A stretch of 25,482 nt of DNA from Bryobacterales bacterium (GTDB lineage: Bacteria > Acidobacteriota > Terriglobia > Bryobacterales > Bryobacteraceae), in NCBI GenBank assembly GCA_016789785.1, contig JAEUQE010000120.1, positions 1 through 25,482 on the forward strand. The letters run 5' to 3'. The translations under genes and the position numbers were made by a program. Position 1 is the first letter of the stretch; each line of letters begins with the position of its first letter. The notes beneath the pieces are model-generated. The model searched no databases. It saw only the letters and a list, made by a program, of their open reading frames with translations, and was not told where the DNA came from. Of the stretch, positions 1 to 7,287 are shown piece by piece.

Positions 1-575
1 TCCTGCCGCACCGGGCCCCATCCGAAGTTGAACGACAGTCGCCATCCTCCATTCAACGTGATCCAGTCATGGTAGATGCTCACTGACGCGACCCGCGGCA
101 CCATGCACACCAGATGTGGCGGCTTCGCCGACGCCGCTCTCCACTGCACCTGCCCGAGATACGAGCCGCCTTCCATACCCACCTTGCCGTTCGACCATGG
201 CTGTTGCGCGGCCCACTCCACGGTGTCGTAGCCATCCTCCACGTCGTCGCGGAACGGTTCCCACTTGCCTTCCGACTCATGGCGTCCGCGCACATCCTGC
301 AGCACGTAGGCGTAGCCTCGTTGTGAGTAGAAGACTGCGTCTTTATAGGCGGACGGAGCGCGCTCCGTGCTATACGGCGTGCGCGATACAATCACCGGGT
401 ACTTGCCAGGCTTCGCCGGACGGAAGACGTCGGCATACAACGTCACTCCGTCGCGCATCTTCACGGGCACCAGATTATCGAGAACTATGTCGTTGGTCGG
501 GGGATACGCCGCCGGAAATTTCACTTCCGCGGAGGCCACGGCGATGGCCAACGCAGTCGGCAACAAGATTCGCAT
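1..575 (-). CDS. CocE/NonD family exported hydrolase (X-Pro dipeptidyl-peptidase-like), 3' partial
   Basis: This alpha/beta-hydrolase runs off the left edge of the window; only the first 191 codons are present. It starts at the ATG complementary to 573-575 and opens with a short signal peptide (MRILLPTALAIAVASA). The mature part has the family's N-terminal pattern: DNLVPVKMRDGVTLYADVFRP (about residues 33-53) followed by PVIVSRTPY. QDVRGRHESEGKWEPF lies at about 93-108 and the nucleophile elbow GMEGGSYLGQVQW puts the probable catalytic Ser at residue 138. Family members hydrolyse esters, beta-lactams or N-terminal X-Pro amide bonds; the substrate here cannot be told. Export implies periplasmic action. 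The gene is divergent from the sigma factor starting at 599, leaving only 23 bp between them. The acid and His of the triad, and the C-terminal jelly-roll domain, lie outside the window. Confidence 0.88.
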   Translation of the reverse strand, partial: MRILLPTALAIAVASAEVKFPAAYPPTNDIVLDNLVPVKMRDGVTLYADVFRPAKPGKYPVIVSRTPYSTERAPSAYKDAVFYSQRGYAYVLQDVRGRHESEGKWEPFRDDVEDGYDTVEWAAQQPWSNGKVGMEGGSYLGQVQWRAASAKPPHLVCMVPRVASVSIYHDWITLNGGWRLSFNFGWGPVRQ

Positions 576-585
576 TTCTGAATTC

Positions 586-591
586 TATAAT
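586..591 (+). promoter_or_regulatory. Perfect -10 box (TATAAT) just upstream of the sigma-factor gene
   Basis: TATAAT lies seven bases before the GTG proposed as start of the sigma factor. A transcript starting at the usual distance would begin at or next to that GTG, so the mRNA would be leaderless or nearly so. There is no convincing Shine-Dalgarno before the GTG and no recognisable -35 box at 17 bp spacing. The box sits in the 23-bp gap between two divergent starts. Confidence 0.4.
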
Positions 592-598
592 CGTTCGA

Positions 599-1363
599 GT
601 GCCTTTTGATCCCGATACAAAGATCGGTGGCGCTTCGGCGAAGTTCCCCCTGACGCGTCACTCGGCCATCGTGTCGATGCGCAGTGACGACGCCGAAGAA
701 CGTGAGCGCGCATGGTCCGCCGTTGTCGACAGCTATTGGAAGCCGGTCTACAAGTACATTCGCATTCAATGGAGCAAATCGAATGAGGACGCCAAAGATC
801 TCACGCAGTTGTTCTTCACAACCGCGATGCAGAAGGACTATTTCCGCTCTTACACGCTGGCGAAAGGCAGCTTCCGCAACTTCCTGCGCACGTGCCTGGA
901 TGGCTTTCTGAACAATCAGAACCAGGCTTCGAAGCGCCTCAAGCGCGGAGGCGAAAGCATCACGGTGCCGCTCGACTTTGAATCGGCGGAAGGCGAATTG
1001 CAGGAGTTGCCTGTTTCGTCCGGCGAGTCCACGGAGGATTTCTTCTACAAGGAATGGGTGCGGCATCTGTTTGCGAGCGCGGTCTCTCAACTCCATCAGG
1101 AGTGCGATGCGGCCGGCAAGCTGCGGCACTTCGCCATGTTTGAAAAGTACGACCTCGATCAGACCGCTTCCGCCTACGACGAACTTGCGCGGGAGTTCGG
1201 CTTGCCCGTCACCACTGTGACAAATCACCTCGCATGGACTCGCCGCCAGTTTCGCCGCATCGTGCTCGACCGGATCCGCGAGGTCAGCGGCAGTGAAGAA
1301 GAGTTCCGCCGCGAGGCGCGCGACCTGCTGGGGGGAACCCGGTTCGAAGGCGCGGCGCGATGA
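599..1363 (+). CDS. ECF-like RNA polymerase sigma factor, kinase-linked
   Basis: This is a probable alternative sigma factor of about 254 aa. The reading frame stays open far upstream, but the opposite strand there encodes the CocE hydrolase, so the real start must be near 599. The GTG at 599 keeps the conserved FPLTRHSAIV segment; the first in-frame ATG, at 677, would cut it off. Sigma-2-like features include YWKPVYKYIRIQW (46-58) and DAKDLTQLFF (64-73), followed by GSFRNFLRTCLDGFLNN. The sigma-4-like C-terminus has a helix-turn-helix (YDELAREFGLPVTTVTNHLAWTRRQFRRIV). The final TGA overlaps the ATG of a Hanks-type kinase (ATGA), so the two are translationally coupled. ECF factors paired with Ser/Thr kinases are known, and in such groups phosphorylation of sigma region 2 can replace anti-sigma control. 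That this one is controlled that way is inference. Confidence 0.83.
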   Translation: MPFDPDTKIGGASAKFPLTRHSAIVSMRSDDAEERERAWSAVVDSYWKPVYKYIRIQWSKSNEDAKDLTQLFFTTAMQKDYFRSYTLAKGSFRNFLRTCLDGFLNNQNQASKRLKRGGESITVPLDFESAEGELQELPVSSGESTEDFFYKEWVRHLFASAVSQLHQECDAAGKLRHFAMFEKYDLDQTASAYDELAREFGLPVTTVTNHLAWTRRQFRRIVLDRIREVSGSEEEFRREARDLLGGTRFEGAAR

Positions 1364-2262
1364 AGCCATTGTCTGATCGTGCACTTGAACGCTTGCGAAG
1401 CGCCGCGGCTGCGCCCGACCTCACCGGTACGCGCTACCAGCTCAAGCGTGAGTTGGGCCGTGGCGGAATGGGTGCCGTGTATCTCGCCGAGGACACGCTG
1501 CTTCATCGCGATGTCGCGCTGAAGGTGCTCCACCTGGATGAGCATTCTCCCGAGTTCGCCGCCCGCTTGCGGCGCGAAGCCCAAACACTCGCTCAACTCG
1601 AACATCCCAACATCGTTCCCGTCTATGACATCGGTGAGCTGCCGGGAAACCGCCTGTTCTACGTGATGAAGTTCGTGGAAGGACAGCGGCTCGACACATG
1701 GGCCGGGTGCCAGCAGGCGCTGCCCGACCGTCTGCGTCTCTTTGTCAAGATCTGCGAAGCGGTCGCCTATGCCCACTCGCACCACATCATCCATCGCGAC
1801 CTCAAGCCAGGCAACATCATGGTCGGCCCGTTCGGTGAAGTGCTGGTCATGGATTGGGGGCTCGCGATTCTGAAGAATGAATCCGAGACGCCCGGCCGCA
1901 TTCTCGGCACGCCTCGCTACATGGCTCCGGAACAGGAGCGTGGCGAGCCGCGGATTGATGAGCGTGCCGATATCTATGCGCTCGGCATGCTCTTGTCCGA
2001 TCTTACAGGCTCGGAGACGCCGCGTCCATTGAAGAGCATCGTGGCCAAGGCAACCGGCGCGGAACCTGTGGATCGCTACGATGCCGCTCTCAGCCTCGGC
2101 CGCGAGGTCTTGCGATTCCTTGACGGGCAACGAGTCCAGGCCCATCGCGAGAGTGCCTGGGAGTCCTTCGTCCGCTTCGCGGCCGTCAACCGCACGTTGC
2201 TGCTGATCGTGGTTTCCTATATCATCATGCGGATCTTGGTGCTACTGGTGAGGCAGCGCTAA
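1360..2262 (+). CDS. Hanks-type Ser/Thr protein kinase with C-terminal membrane anchor
   Basis: This 300-aa kinase has all core motifs. The glycine loop is GRGGMGAVY (G33, G35, G38), the ATP-anchoring lysine is K55 in VALKVL, and the catalytic loop is HRDLKPGN with D147. The magnesium-binding motif is DWG (165-167), a common bacterial variant of DFG. The P+1 region is GTPRYMAPE (183-191). The kinase fold ends near residue 260, and one hydrophobic helix (about 279-297, TLLLIVVSYIIMRILVLLV) is followed by only three residues. The protein is therefore a tail-anchored cytoplasmic kinase with no extracytoplasmic sensor such as PASTA. It begins on the last base pairs of the upstream sigma-factor gene, which is the likely phosphorylation target. 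A small membrane protein follows 42 bp later. Kinase assignment is firm; the target is inference. Confidence 0.95.
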   Translation: MKPLSDRALERLRSAAAAPDLTGTRYQLKRELGRGGMGAVYLAEDTLLHRDVALKVLHLDEHSPEFAARLRREAQTLAQLEHPNIVPVYDIGELPGNRLFYVMKFVEGQRLDTWAGCQQALPDRLRLFVKICEAVAYAHSHHIIHRDLKPGNIMVGPFGEVLVMDWGLAILKNESETPGRILGTPRYMAPEQERGEPRIDERADIYALGMLLSDLTGSETPRPLKSIVAKATGAEPVDRYDAALSLGREVLRFLDGQRVQAHRESAWESFVRFAAVNRTLLLIVVSYIIMRILVLLVRQR

Positions 2263-2304
2263 AGGAATCGCCTTCCACGTGTAATCCATATCTGGAGGGA
2301 CGAA

Positions 2305-2697
2305 ATGACAACCGCAGTAGAAGGAGAAACGATGCTGTCCAAGTGGAACAAGCCGTTGGTTGGCGTAGCGCTGGGTGCAGTCCTTGGCGTCTTTGATGGG
2401 GCAACCGCATGGTTCACACCGGAGGTTCGCCCAATGATCCAGAGCATTCTCATCGGCTCTTCGATCAAGGGAATGCTCACCGGTGTCGCGGCGGGAGTCT
2501 TCGCCCGGAAGTTTCGCAGCGTGCCCGTGGGCATCGCTTTCGGACTCCTGATTGGTATGCTGCTCAGCTATGGTGTCGCCGCCATGCCATCAGAGACCGG
2601 ACAGCACTACTATCTCGAAATCATGTTGCCCGGAAGCATACTCGGCGCGCTGGTCGGCTTCGCGACGCAAAGGTTCGGAAAGCCTGTCACCGTTTGA
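2305..2697 (+). CDS. Small glycine-rich membrane protein with four predicted helices
   Basis: This 130-aa integral membrane protein has no domain I can name. Hydrophobic segments fall near residues 17-36, 44-66, 73-94 and 106-122, each with small-residue spacing (for example VGVALGAVLG, MLTGVAAGVFA, GSILGALVGFA) that favours tight helix packing. The chosen ATG at 2305 has GGAGG eight bases upstream. A second in-frame ATG at 2332 also has a good GGAG and would remove a polar nine-residue N-terminus, so either start is possible. The gene follows the sigma factor/kinase pair on the same strand after 42 bp, so co-transcription is likely. Its 3' end overlaps the convergent oxidoreductase gene by 11 bp. 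A role as the membrane partner or sensor of the kinase is a guess from position only. Confidence 0.8.
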   Translation: MTTAVEGETMLSKWNKPLVGVALGAVLGVFDGATAWFTPEVRPMIQSILIGSSIKGMLTGVAAGVFARKFRSVPVGIAFGLLIGMLLSYGVAAMPSETGQHYYLEIMLPGSILGALVGFATQRFGKPVTV

Positions 2698-3775
2698 GCT
2701 CCGCCAGCAGCGGATTGTCACGCTGTTCGAGCGGTAACTTCACGCGGCCGCCGCGCCTGTGCGACGCATACATCGCATGCGCCATCTCGATTGCCCATCT
2801 TGCCGCGCGGCCGCTCGCGGCGGGTTCTTTGCGCTCATCAATCGCCGCAACCAAATCGTGGATGAGATGATGATTCGCGTCTGGCTCGCTCACTGGCCCG
2901 ATGCCTTGCGGAATCTCCATCCGCTTCCACGCCGGCTCCTTGTTCGGACGTGAAGATGTCAGCCAGATCTCCGGCACATGGCCCGCCAGAATGCGCAGCG
3001 TTGCGTTCGTGCCCACCAGGTCGAGAGCCCAACGCGTGCCCGTTTGATCGGCGCTCTTACGCGAGGCGAAGTAGCCCGGTATGCCGTTTGCGAAACCATA
3101 CATACCTTCGATCGTGTCGCCTGCGATCGCGCCCAGACCTTCCGGCGCATTCATGTTCACATCGGCGCGAGTGATCTCGCGGCCGTCCTTCATCACGCGC
3201 CCGAACGCCCACTGCGGATCGCCCGCGAAGCGCCGCATCATGTCGAACAGATGCGTGCCCAGCACCATCATGTCCTCGCCACCAGCACGACGGTCTTCCT
3301 TGCCCCGTGCGCGCAACTCCAACACATCACCCAGCAAGCCCTCGCGAACCTTCGCATGCACATGATCCAGAATCGGACAGCAGCGCATGTTGTGCGCGAC
3401 CACCATGCGCGTATGTGTGCGGTCGCACGCGTCGATCATGCGGTCGCACTCGGCAAGTGTGCGCGCCATCGGCTTCTCCATGAAGACATGCGCGCCGGCC
3501 GCGGCGCAAGCGAGCGCCATCTCTTCGTGGCAATCCACCCAGCGCATCGCGATCACCACCACTTGCGGCTGTTCCTGTTTCAGCGCCTGCTTCCAATCTG
3601 CATAGGTGTTCTTTAGCTGCAGACGATCGGCCGCCTTGCGCAGACCTTCGGCATTGTCGTCGGCCACGGCGGTGACATCCAGCCGTGGATGTGTCTTCGC
3701 AGCGACATCCAGGTTGTGTCCGTAGTTGCCTCTCGCGGTGCGGCCAATCACCAGCGTGCGCAGTTTCTGAGCCAT
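2687..3775 (-). CDS. Gfo/Idh/MocA family NAD(P)-dependent oxidoreductase
   Basis: The protein is 362 aa from the ATG at 3773-3775. Starts at 3793 and 3832 are in frame, but the latter would run into the divergent amidase gene. The N-terminal Rossmann fold begins KLRTLVIGRTARGNYGHNLD, with a GxxxxG rather than the usual GxGxxG turn. The EKP motif that supplies the substrate-contacting lysine is at 100-102 (FMEKPMARTLAECD). The second half has the GFO_C-like segment GGEDMMVLGTHLFDMM (155-170). Family members oxidise or reduce sugars, inositols or their derivatives at a single carbon. There is no signal peptide, so it is cytoplasmic. It is divergent from an amidase and convergent with the small membrane protein. 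The substrate cannot be inferred. Confidence 0.9.
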   Translation of the reverse strand: MAQKLRTLVIGRTARGNYGHNLDVAAKTHPRLDVTAVADDNAEGLRKAADRLQLKNTYADWKQALKQEQPQVVVIAMRWVDCHEEMALACAAAGAHVFMEKPMARTLAECDRMIDACDRTHTRMVVAHNMRCCPILDHVHAKVREGLLGDVLELRARGKEDRRAGGEDMMVLGTHLFDMMRRFAGDPQWAFGRVMKDGREITRADVNMNAPEGLGAIAGDTIEGMYGFANGIPGYFASRKSADQTGTRWALDLVGTNATLRILAGHVPEIWLTSSRPNKEPAWKRMEIPQGIGPVSEPDANHHLIHDLVAAIDERKEPAASGRAARWAIEMAHAMYASHRRGGRVKLPLEQRDNPLLAELKR

Positions 3776-3807
3776 AACCTGCAATTGTTTCATACGATGG
3801 AAAGTAC

Positions 3808-5007
3808 ATGCCGCAACCGGGCCTGCTGACAAGCTTTCTCAATGGTGACGTGACGCTCGCGAATCTGTTGGAGCGCATTCAACAAAAGGACGCGCAGCTT
3901 CACTGCTGGACCGAAGTGCGCGCCGAGGACCACGCTGTGGACGGCCCGTTGAAGGGCGTTCCCTACGGCGTGAAGGATATCTTCGAAGCGCGCGGCTATC
4001 GGACTTCCTACGGATCGGCGCTCTATGCTTCGCATGTGAGCGATTCCGATGCAGGTCTCATCTCGTTGTTGCGCGCGAGGGGCGCGATGGTGCTTGGTAA
4101 GACGCACACCACCGCCTTCGCCTACTACGACCCTGCGCCGACCCGGAATCCGCACCGTCCCACCCATACGCCGGGGGGAAGTTCGAGTGGATCCGCCGCC
4201 GCGGTCGCTGCGGGTATGGTGCCCTTTGCTCTCGGCACGCAAACGCAAGGTTCAGTGATCCGGCCCGCGTCATTCTGCGGTGTGGTTGGATTGAAGCCGA
4301 CCTACGGTCTCCTGCCGCTCGACGGCGCGTTGCCCTTCGCCCCCAGTCTCGATACGGCGGGCGTATTCACGCAGACTGCGCTTGACTTGCGGCTGCTGTG
4401 GGCTGGGATGGGTTTCTCAATTGACTCTGATATTCCGGAGCAGTACGGCTTGATCGAGTTCGAAGTGCAGCCCGACATGCAGGAGTTCTTTCGTGGCGCG
4501 ATTCAGACGCTGGGCCACTACGGTTGTATCGTGCGCCGGTTCCCGGTGCCGCCAAACTTCGCCAGGTCGCTGGATGCCGTGCGCACCGTGAATCAATACG
4601 AGGGCGCGCGGACGCATGAAGAACGCTATCGCCGGCATGGTGCGGCAATCGGTGTCAAACTGGCGCAACTTGTCCGCGATGGTCTGGCCACTCCCGCCGA
4701 ACGCTACGAAGAGGCTCTGGAGACGCTTCGGCTCGCAAGACAGGAAATGGCTGAATTGTTTGAAACATTCCCGGTGATCTTGTCGCCTGCCGCGCCCGGC
4801 CCCGCGCCTTCCGGTCTTTCGTCCACTGGCGATCCTCGATGCAACGCTCCCTGGACGGGCCTTCATGTCCCAGCTCTCACAATCCCGATGCTCATGCCGA
4901 AAGAGTTCCTGCCCATGGGAGTACAGATGTGTGCAGCGCCCCATCAGGAAGCGCTGCTGATTGCTGCCGCCACGCACTGCCAGGCATTGCTCAACGTACC
5001 CGCTTGA
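3808..5007 (+). CDS. Amidase-signature family hydrolase
   Basis: The 399-aa product has the amidase-signature Ser-cisSer-Lys triad. The lysine is K56 in GVPYGVKDIF, the cis-serine is S125 in the GGSSSGSAAAVAAG loop, and the nucleophile is S149 in GTQTQGSVIRPASFCG, followed by GLKPT. Such enzymes hydrolyse carboxamides; relatives include amidases, Glu-tRNA amidotransferase subunit A and allophanate hydrolase. At 399 aa it is shorter than the usual 450-500. There is no GatB or GatC next door, so a free-standing amidase is more likely than GatA. ATG 3808 has GGAAAG upstream. No signal peptide is seen. A small cupin follows 33 bp later in the same direction and may share the transcript. Confidence 0.92.
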   Translation: MPQPGLLTSFLNGDVTLANLLERIQQKDAQLHCWTEVRAEDHAVDGPLKGVPYGVKDIFEARGYRTSYGSALYASHVSDSDAGLISLLRARGAMVLGKTHTTAFAYYDPAPTRNPHRPTHTPGGSSSGSAAAVAAGMVPFALGTQTQGSVIRPASFCGVVGLKPTYGLLPLDGALPFAPSLDTAGVFTQTALDLRLLWAGMGFSIDSDIPEQYGLIEFEVQPDMQEFFRGAIQTLGHYGCIVRRFPVPPNFARSLDAVRTVNQYEGARTHEERYRRHGAAIGVKLAQLVRDGLATPAERYEEALETLRLARQEMAELFETFPVILSPAAPGPAPSGLSSTGDPRCNAPWTGLHVPALTIPMLMPKEFLPMGVQMCAAPHQEALLIAAATHCQALLNVPA

Positions 5008-5040
5008 GCTGGTTCACCGCCCGCGACAGGAAGCGAAACG

Positions 5041-5373
5041 ATGAAACTCACCAATCTGCCGCCCGAAGCCATCAACTGGGCCGCCGTTCCCGTGACGGAT
5101 CAACCCGGCGCCTCCGGCCACACCGCGATGCGGGTGTTCCAGGCTGGCGATCTTCGCCTTCGCATGGTGGATTACAGCGCAGGCTACCTCGCGGACCACT
5201 GGTGCCACAAAGGTCACATCATCCATGTGCTTGCCGGGCAACTCATCGTGGAACATGAAAACGGAAGCGAGTTCGTACTCGACGCGGGAATGACGTACCA
5301 CGTGGCGGATGAAGAAGGCTCACCACATCGTGCCAGGTCCAACCCGGGAGCCACTGTCTTCATTGTGGATTGA
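5041..5373 (+). CDS. DHCW-motif-like small cupin protein
   Basis: This 110-aa single-domain beta-barrel protein carries the signature segment ADHWCHKGHIIHVLAGQL (51-68), which resembles the DHCW-motif cupin group. H53, H56 and H59 are likely metal ligands, with E71 as a possible fourth. The remainder (LDAGMTYHVADEEGSPHRARS) is typical of the cupin second motif. AGGA lies about eight bases before the ATG. No signal peptide is present. It follows the amidase gene by 33 bp, and the FMN dehydrogenase starts 42 bp beyond its stop. The function of such small cupins is usually unknown; some act as isomerases, others as binding or sensing proteins. Confidence 0.85.
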   Translation: MKLTNLPPEAINWAAVPVTDQPGASGHTAMRVFQAGDLRLRMVDYSAGYLADHWCHKGHIIHVLAGQLIVEHENGSEFVLDAGMTYHVADEEGSPHRARSNPGATVFIVD

Positions 5374-5398
5374 CCCGGGAACCCCGCGTGACCCGGTA

Positions 5399-5404
5399 TA
5401 TGAT
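5399..5404 (+). promoter_or_regulatory. -10-like box (TATGAT) before the FMN dehydrogenase gene
   Basis: TATGAT matches the sigma-70 -10 consensus at five of six positions and ends 11 bases before the ATG at 5416. A transcript from it would have a leader of only a few bases. TTGACC at 5370-5375 is the only -35 candidate, but the 23-bp spacing is too long, so this call rests on the -10 alone. Confidence 0.25.
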
Positions 5405-5415
5405 GGTTGTCCGTC

Positions 5416-6561
5416 ATGAACCGTCGAAACGCATTTCGCCGATTTCTGGGATTCGCCGCAGCCTCGCCGCTGATGGCGCAGCAGGTGCCTTCGGCCGATG
5501 ATGTCATGGGGCCTGTCAATGTTCACGAGTTCGAAGACATCGCAAAGAAGAAGCTGCACAAGCTGGCCTATGACTTTATCGCTGGCGGCGTGGAGGACGA
5601 ACTCACGCTGCATGCCAACCGCGAGGCCTTCAAACACTGGTTCCTGATTCCACGTGTGCTCACCGATGTCAGCAATGTCGACATGTCAACCGAGATCTTC
5701 GGCGTCCGTGTTCCCCAGCCGATCCTCGTTGCTCCGACCGGAGGCAAGAATCTGGTGCTTCCGAGTGCCGAATCCATCGTCGCCAAAGCATGTGCCAAAA
5801 CCAACACACTCTTCTGCACTGGCAGTGGCGCCGAGCGTGCTGTCGATGATCAGGACAACGTGAACTGGTGGAGCAACACGACCGGCCAGGCGACCAGGGA
5901 TGCCGCGGTCAGCTATGCAAGGCGTGTGGAAGACCGCGGAGCGAAGGCAATCACGTTGACGGTCGACAACCAGTATCAATCCAATCGCGACCGTAACAAC
6001 CGGAATCGCTTCGACTATGCCTTCATGGGCACCGGTGTTCCCAAGCCCGGCGATGCAGATCAGCAACCTCGCAATCCGGCACGTGCCGCGGTTTGGCAGC
6101 CGCACACGCCGAACCTCACCTGGGACTACATTGATTGGGTGCGTGGCGCGACGAACCTGCCCGTGATCCTCAAAGGTGTACTCGCGGCTGAGGATGCGGA
6201 GTTGGCGGTGCGCCGCGGTGCGAGCGGCATCATCGTGTCCAATCACGGAGGACGGCAACTCGACGGCGCGATCGCAACCATTGATGCACTGCCCGATGTG
6301 GTCGATGCCGTTGGTGGGAAGTTGCCCGTGCTGATGGATGGCGGCATCCGGCGCGGAAGCGACATTCTCAAGGCTCTTGCTCTGGGCGCCCAAGCGGTGC
6401 TGGTGGGACGAGCGCCGTTGTGGGGACTCGCTGGCTTCGGCCAGCCCGGTGTGGAGCGTGTGCTGTGGATGCTCGGTGCGGAACTCAAGCTCTCCATGGC
6501 CCTTGCTGGAAAAGCGAACCTTGCGGCAATCGACCGCAGGATGGTGAGGCGCCAGGCATGA
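5416..6561 (+). CDS. Tat-exported FMN-dependent alpha-hydroxy-acid dehydrogenase (lactate/glycolate oxidase family)
   Basis: The 381-aa protein begins with a Tat-like leader (NRRNAFRRFLGFAAASPLMA), giving a probable periplasmic flavoenzyme. The ATG at 5416 is preferred to an in-frame TTG at 5407. The TIM barrel keeps most catalytic residues of the glycolate oxidase/flavocytochrome b2 family. These are Y52 (AYDFIAGG), D184 (LTVDNQ), K253 (VILKGVL), H277 and R280 (SNHGGRQLDGA), and the FMN-phosphate loop MDGGIRRGSDILKALALGA. The K-H-R spacing equals that of glycolate oxidase. The segment that normally reads WFQLY, and supplies an active-site Tyr, reads NWWSNTTGQ (150-158), so that Tyr is absent. 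The enzyme would oxidise a 2-hydroxy acid to a 2-keto acid. Its stop overlaps the start of a hexaheme cytochrome gene by ATGA, so a cytochrome rather than oxygen is the likely electron acceptor (inference). Confidence 0.92.
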   Translation: MNRRNAFRRFLGFAAASPLMAQQVPSADDVMGPVNVHEFEDIAKKKLHKLAYDFIAGGVEDELTLHANREAFKHWFLIPRVLTDVSNVDMSTEIFGVRVPQPILVAPTGGKNLVLPSAESIVAKACAKTNTLFCTGSGAERAVDDQDNVNWWSNTTGQATRDAAVSYARRVEDRGAKAITLTVDNQYQSNRDRNNRNRFDYAFMGTGVPKPGDADQQPRNPARAAVWQPHTPNLTWDYIDWVRGATNLPVILKGVLAAEDAELAVRRGASGIIVSNHGGRQLDGAIATIDALPDVVDAVGGKLPVLMDGGIRRGSDILKALALGAQAVLVGRAPLWGLAGFGQPGVERVLWMLGAELKLSMALAGKANLAAIDRRMVRRQA

Positions 6562-7046
6562 TCGCCCTCCTTTTCTGGTGGGCTGCAATCGCGTCTGGGC
6601 AAGAGGTGGGTAAGCAGTGCCTGCCATGCCATAGCGAGCATGTCGAGGATGTGCGGGCTCACAAGCACGCGGCGAAACAGGTCGGTTGCGAAGTGTGCCA
6701 TGGACCAAGCCAGACGCATCGCGACGCTGTAGGCGCCACTGCTCCCGATCGTGTCGCCGCGCCCGATGAGGTGCCGGCGCTCTGCGGAAGCTGTCACACC
6801 GAGGCTCGTGAGGAATACGTCGAGAGCAAACACGGCAAGTTGGTGTTGGCTCGCGCGAAGACTCGGGCCGCCAATTGCGGGACCTGTCATGGAGTGCATG
6901 CCGTTCGCGACGCAGCCGCGATGAAGCGGCAATGCGACCGTTGCCACGCGGCCCTTCCCACAAGCTGCAAACAGGGCTCACCTGCCGCAGGCAAGCTGAT
7001 CTGCTCGACGTGCCATGCCCCGCACACTCTCGCCCGCCGGCAGTGA
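6558..7046 (+). CDS. Periplasmic hexaheme c-type cytochrome
   Basis: The 162-aa product has a short signal peptide (MIALLFWWAAIASGQ) and six CxxCH heme-attachment motifs: CLPCH at 21, CEVCH at 44, CGSCH at 76, CGTCH at 107, CDRCH at 126 and CSTCH at 149. Extra histidines between them (for example H28, H35, H37, H54, H92, H114) could serve as distal ligands. It is similar in style to the cytochrome c3/NapC-NrfH and doubled-CXXCH groups. One further cysteine, C137, is unpaired. The start codon overlaps the stop of the FMN dehydrogenase (ATGA), so the pair is translationally coupled. The cytochrome most simply serves as its periplasmic electron acceptor. The open frame extends upstream of this ATG, but only as a shadow of the flavoenzyme. 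Confidence 0.9.
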   Translation: MIALLFWWAAIASGQEVGKQCLPCHSEHVEDVRAHKHAAKQVGCEVCHGPSQTHRDAVGATAPDRVAAPDEVPALCGSCHTEAREEYVESKHGKLVLARAKTRAANCGTCHGVHAVRDAAAMKRQCDRCHAALPTSCKQGSPAAGKLICSTCHAPHTLARRQ

Positions 7047-7287
7047 GCGCGCCGCACGAAGCCCTGTACAGCGGCGAAGCGTAGCCGGCCGAAGTGCCAC
7101 GGTGGTCCAGTTCCTGCCACGCCGCAACAGGAGGCGCCACCCACCGTCAGCCGCGAACGTCACGCCGCGCTCCGTCACACTTCTCAACATCAGCCACTGC
7201 GGCAGAACACGCGCTCCACGCGCTGCGGCGAACCGCGTTCCACCCCTGGGTTCGATATACTGTGCCATTACCTGAAAGGAGAACTCC
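7047..7287 (+). other. Gene-free leader region with promoter-like GTTCGATATACT
   Basis: No convincing gene was found in these 241 bases; open frames on both strands have no recognisable protein character. The right end holds the string GTTCGATATACT (7250-7261), which contains the -10-like TATACT. It is followed by GAAAGGAG and the ATG of the DUF3500 gene. Nearly the same 12-mer occurs before the gene at 9259. Confidence 0.45.

Noticed and set aside
116..598. Long upstream extension of the sigma-factor reading frame
   Set aside because: The opposite strand encodes the conserved N-terminal part of a CocE-type hydrolase over this stretch; the extension reads as arginine/serine-rich shadow.
521..1384. 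Minus-strand open frame of 287 aa
   Set aside because: It is antisense to the sigma factor and has no domain-like sequence.
5686..7140. Minus-strand open frame of 484 aa
   Set aside because: It is a shadow of the FMN dehydrogenase and hexaheme cytochrome, whose catalytic and heme motifs are clear on the plus strand.
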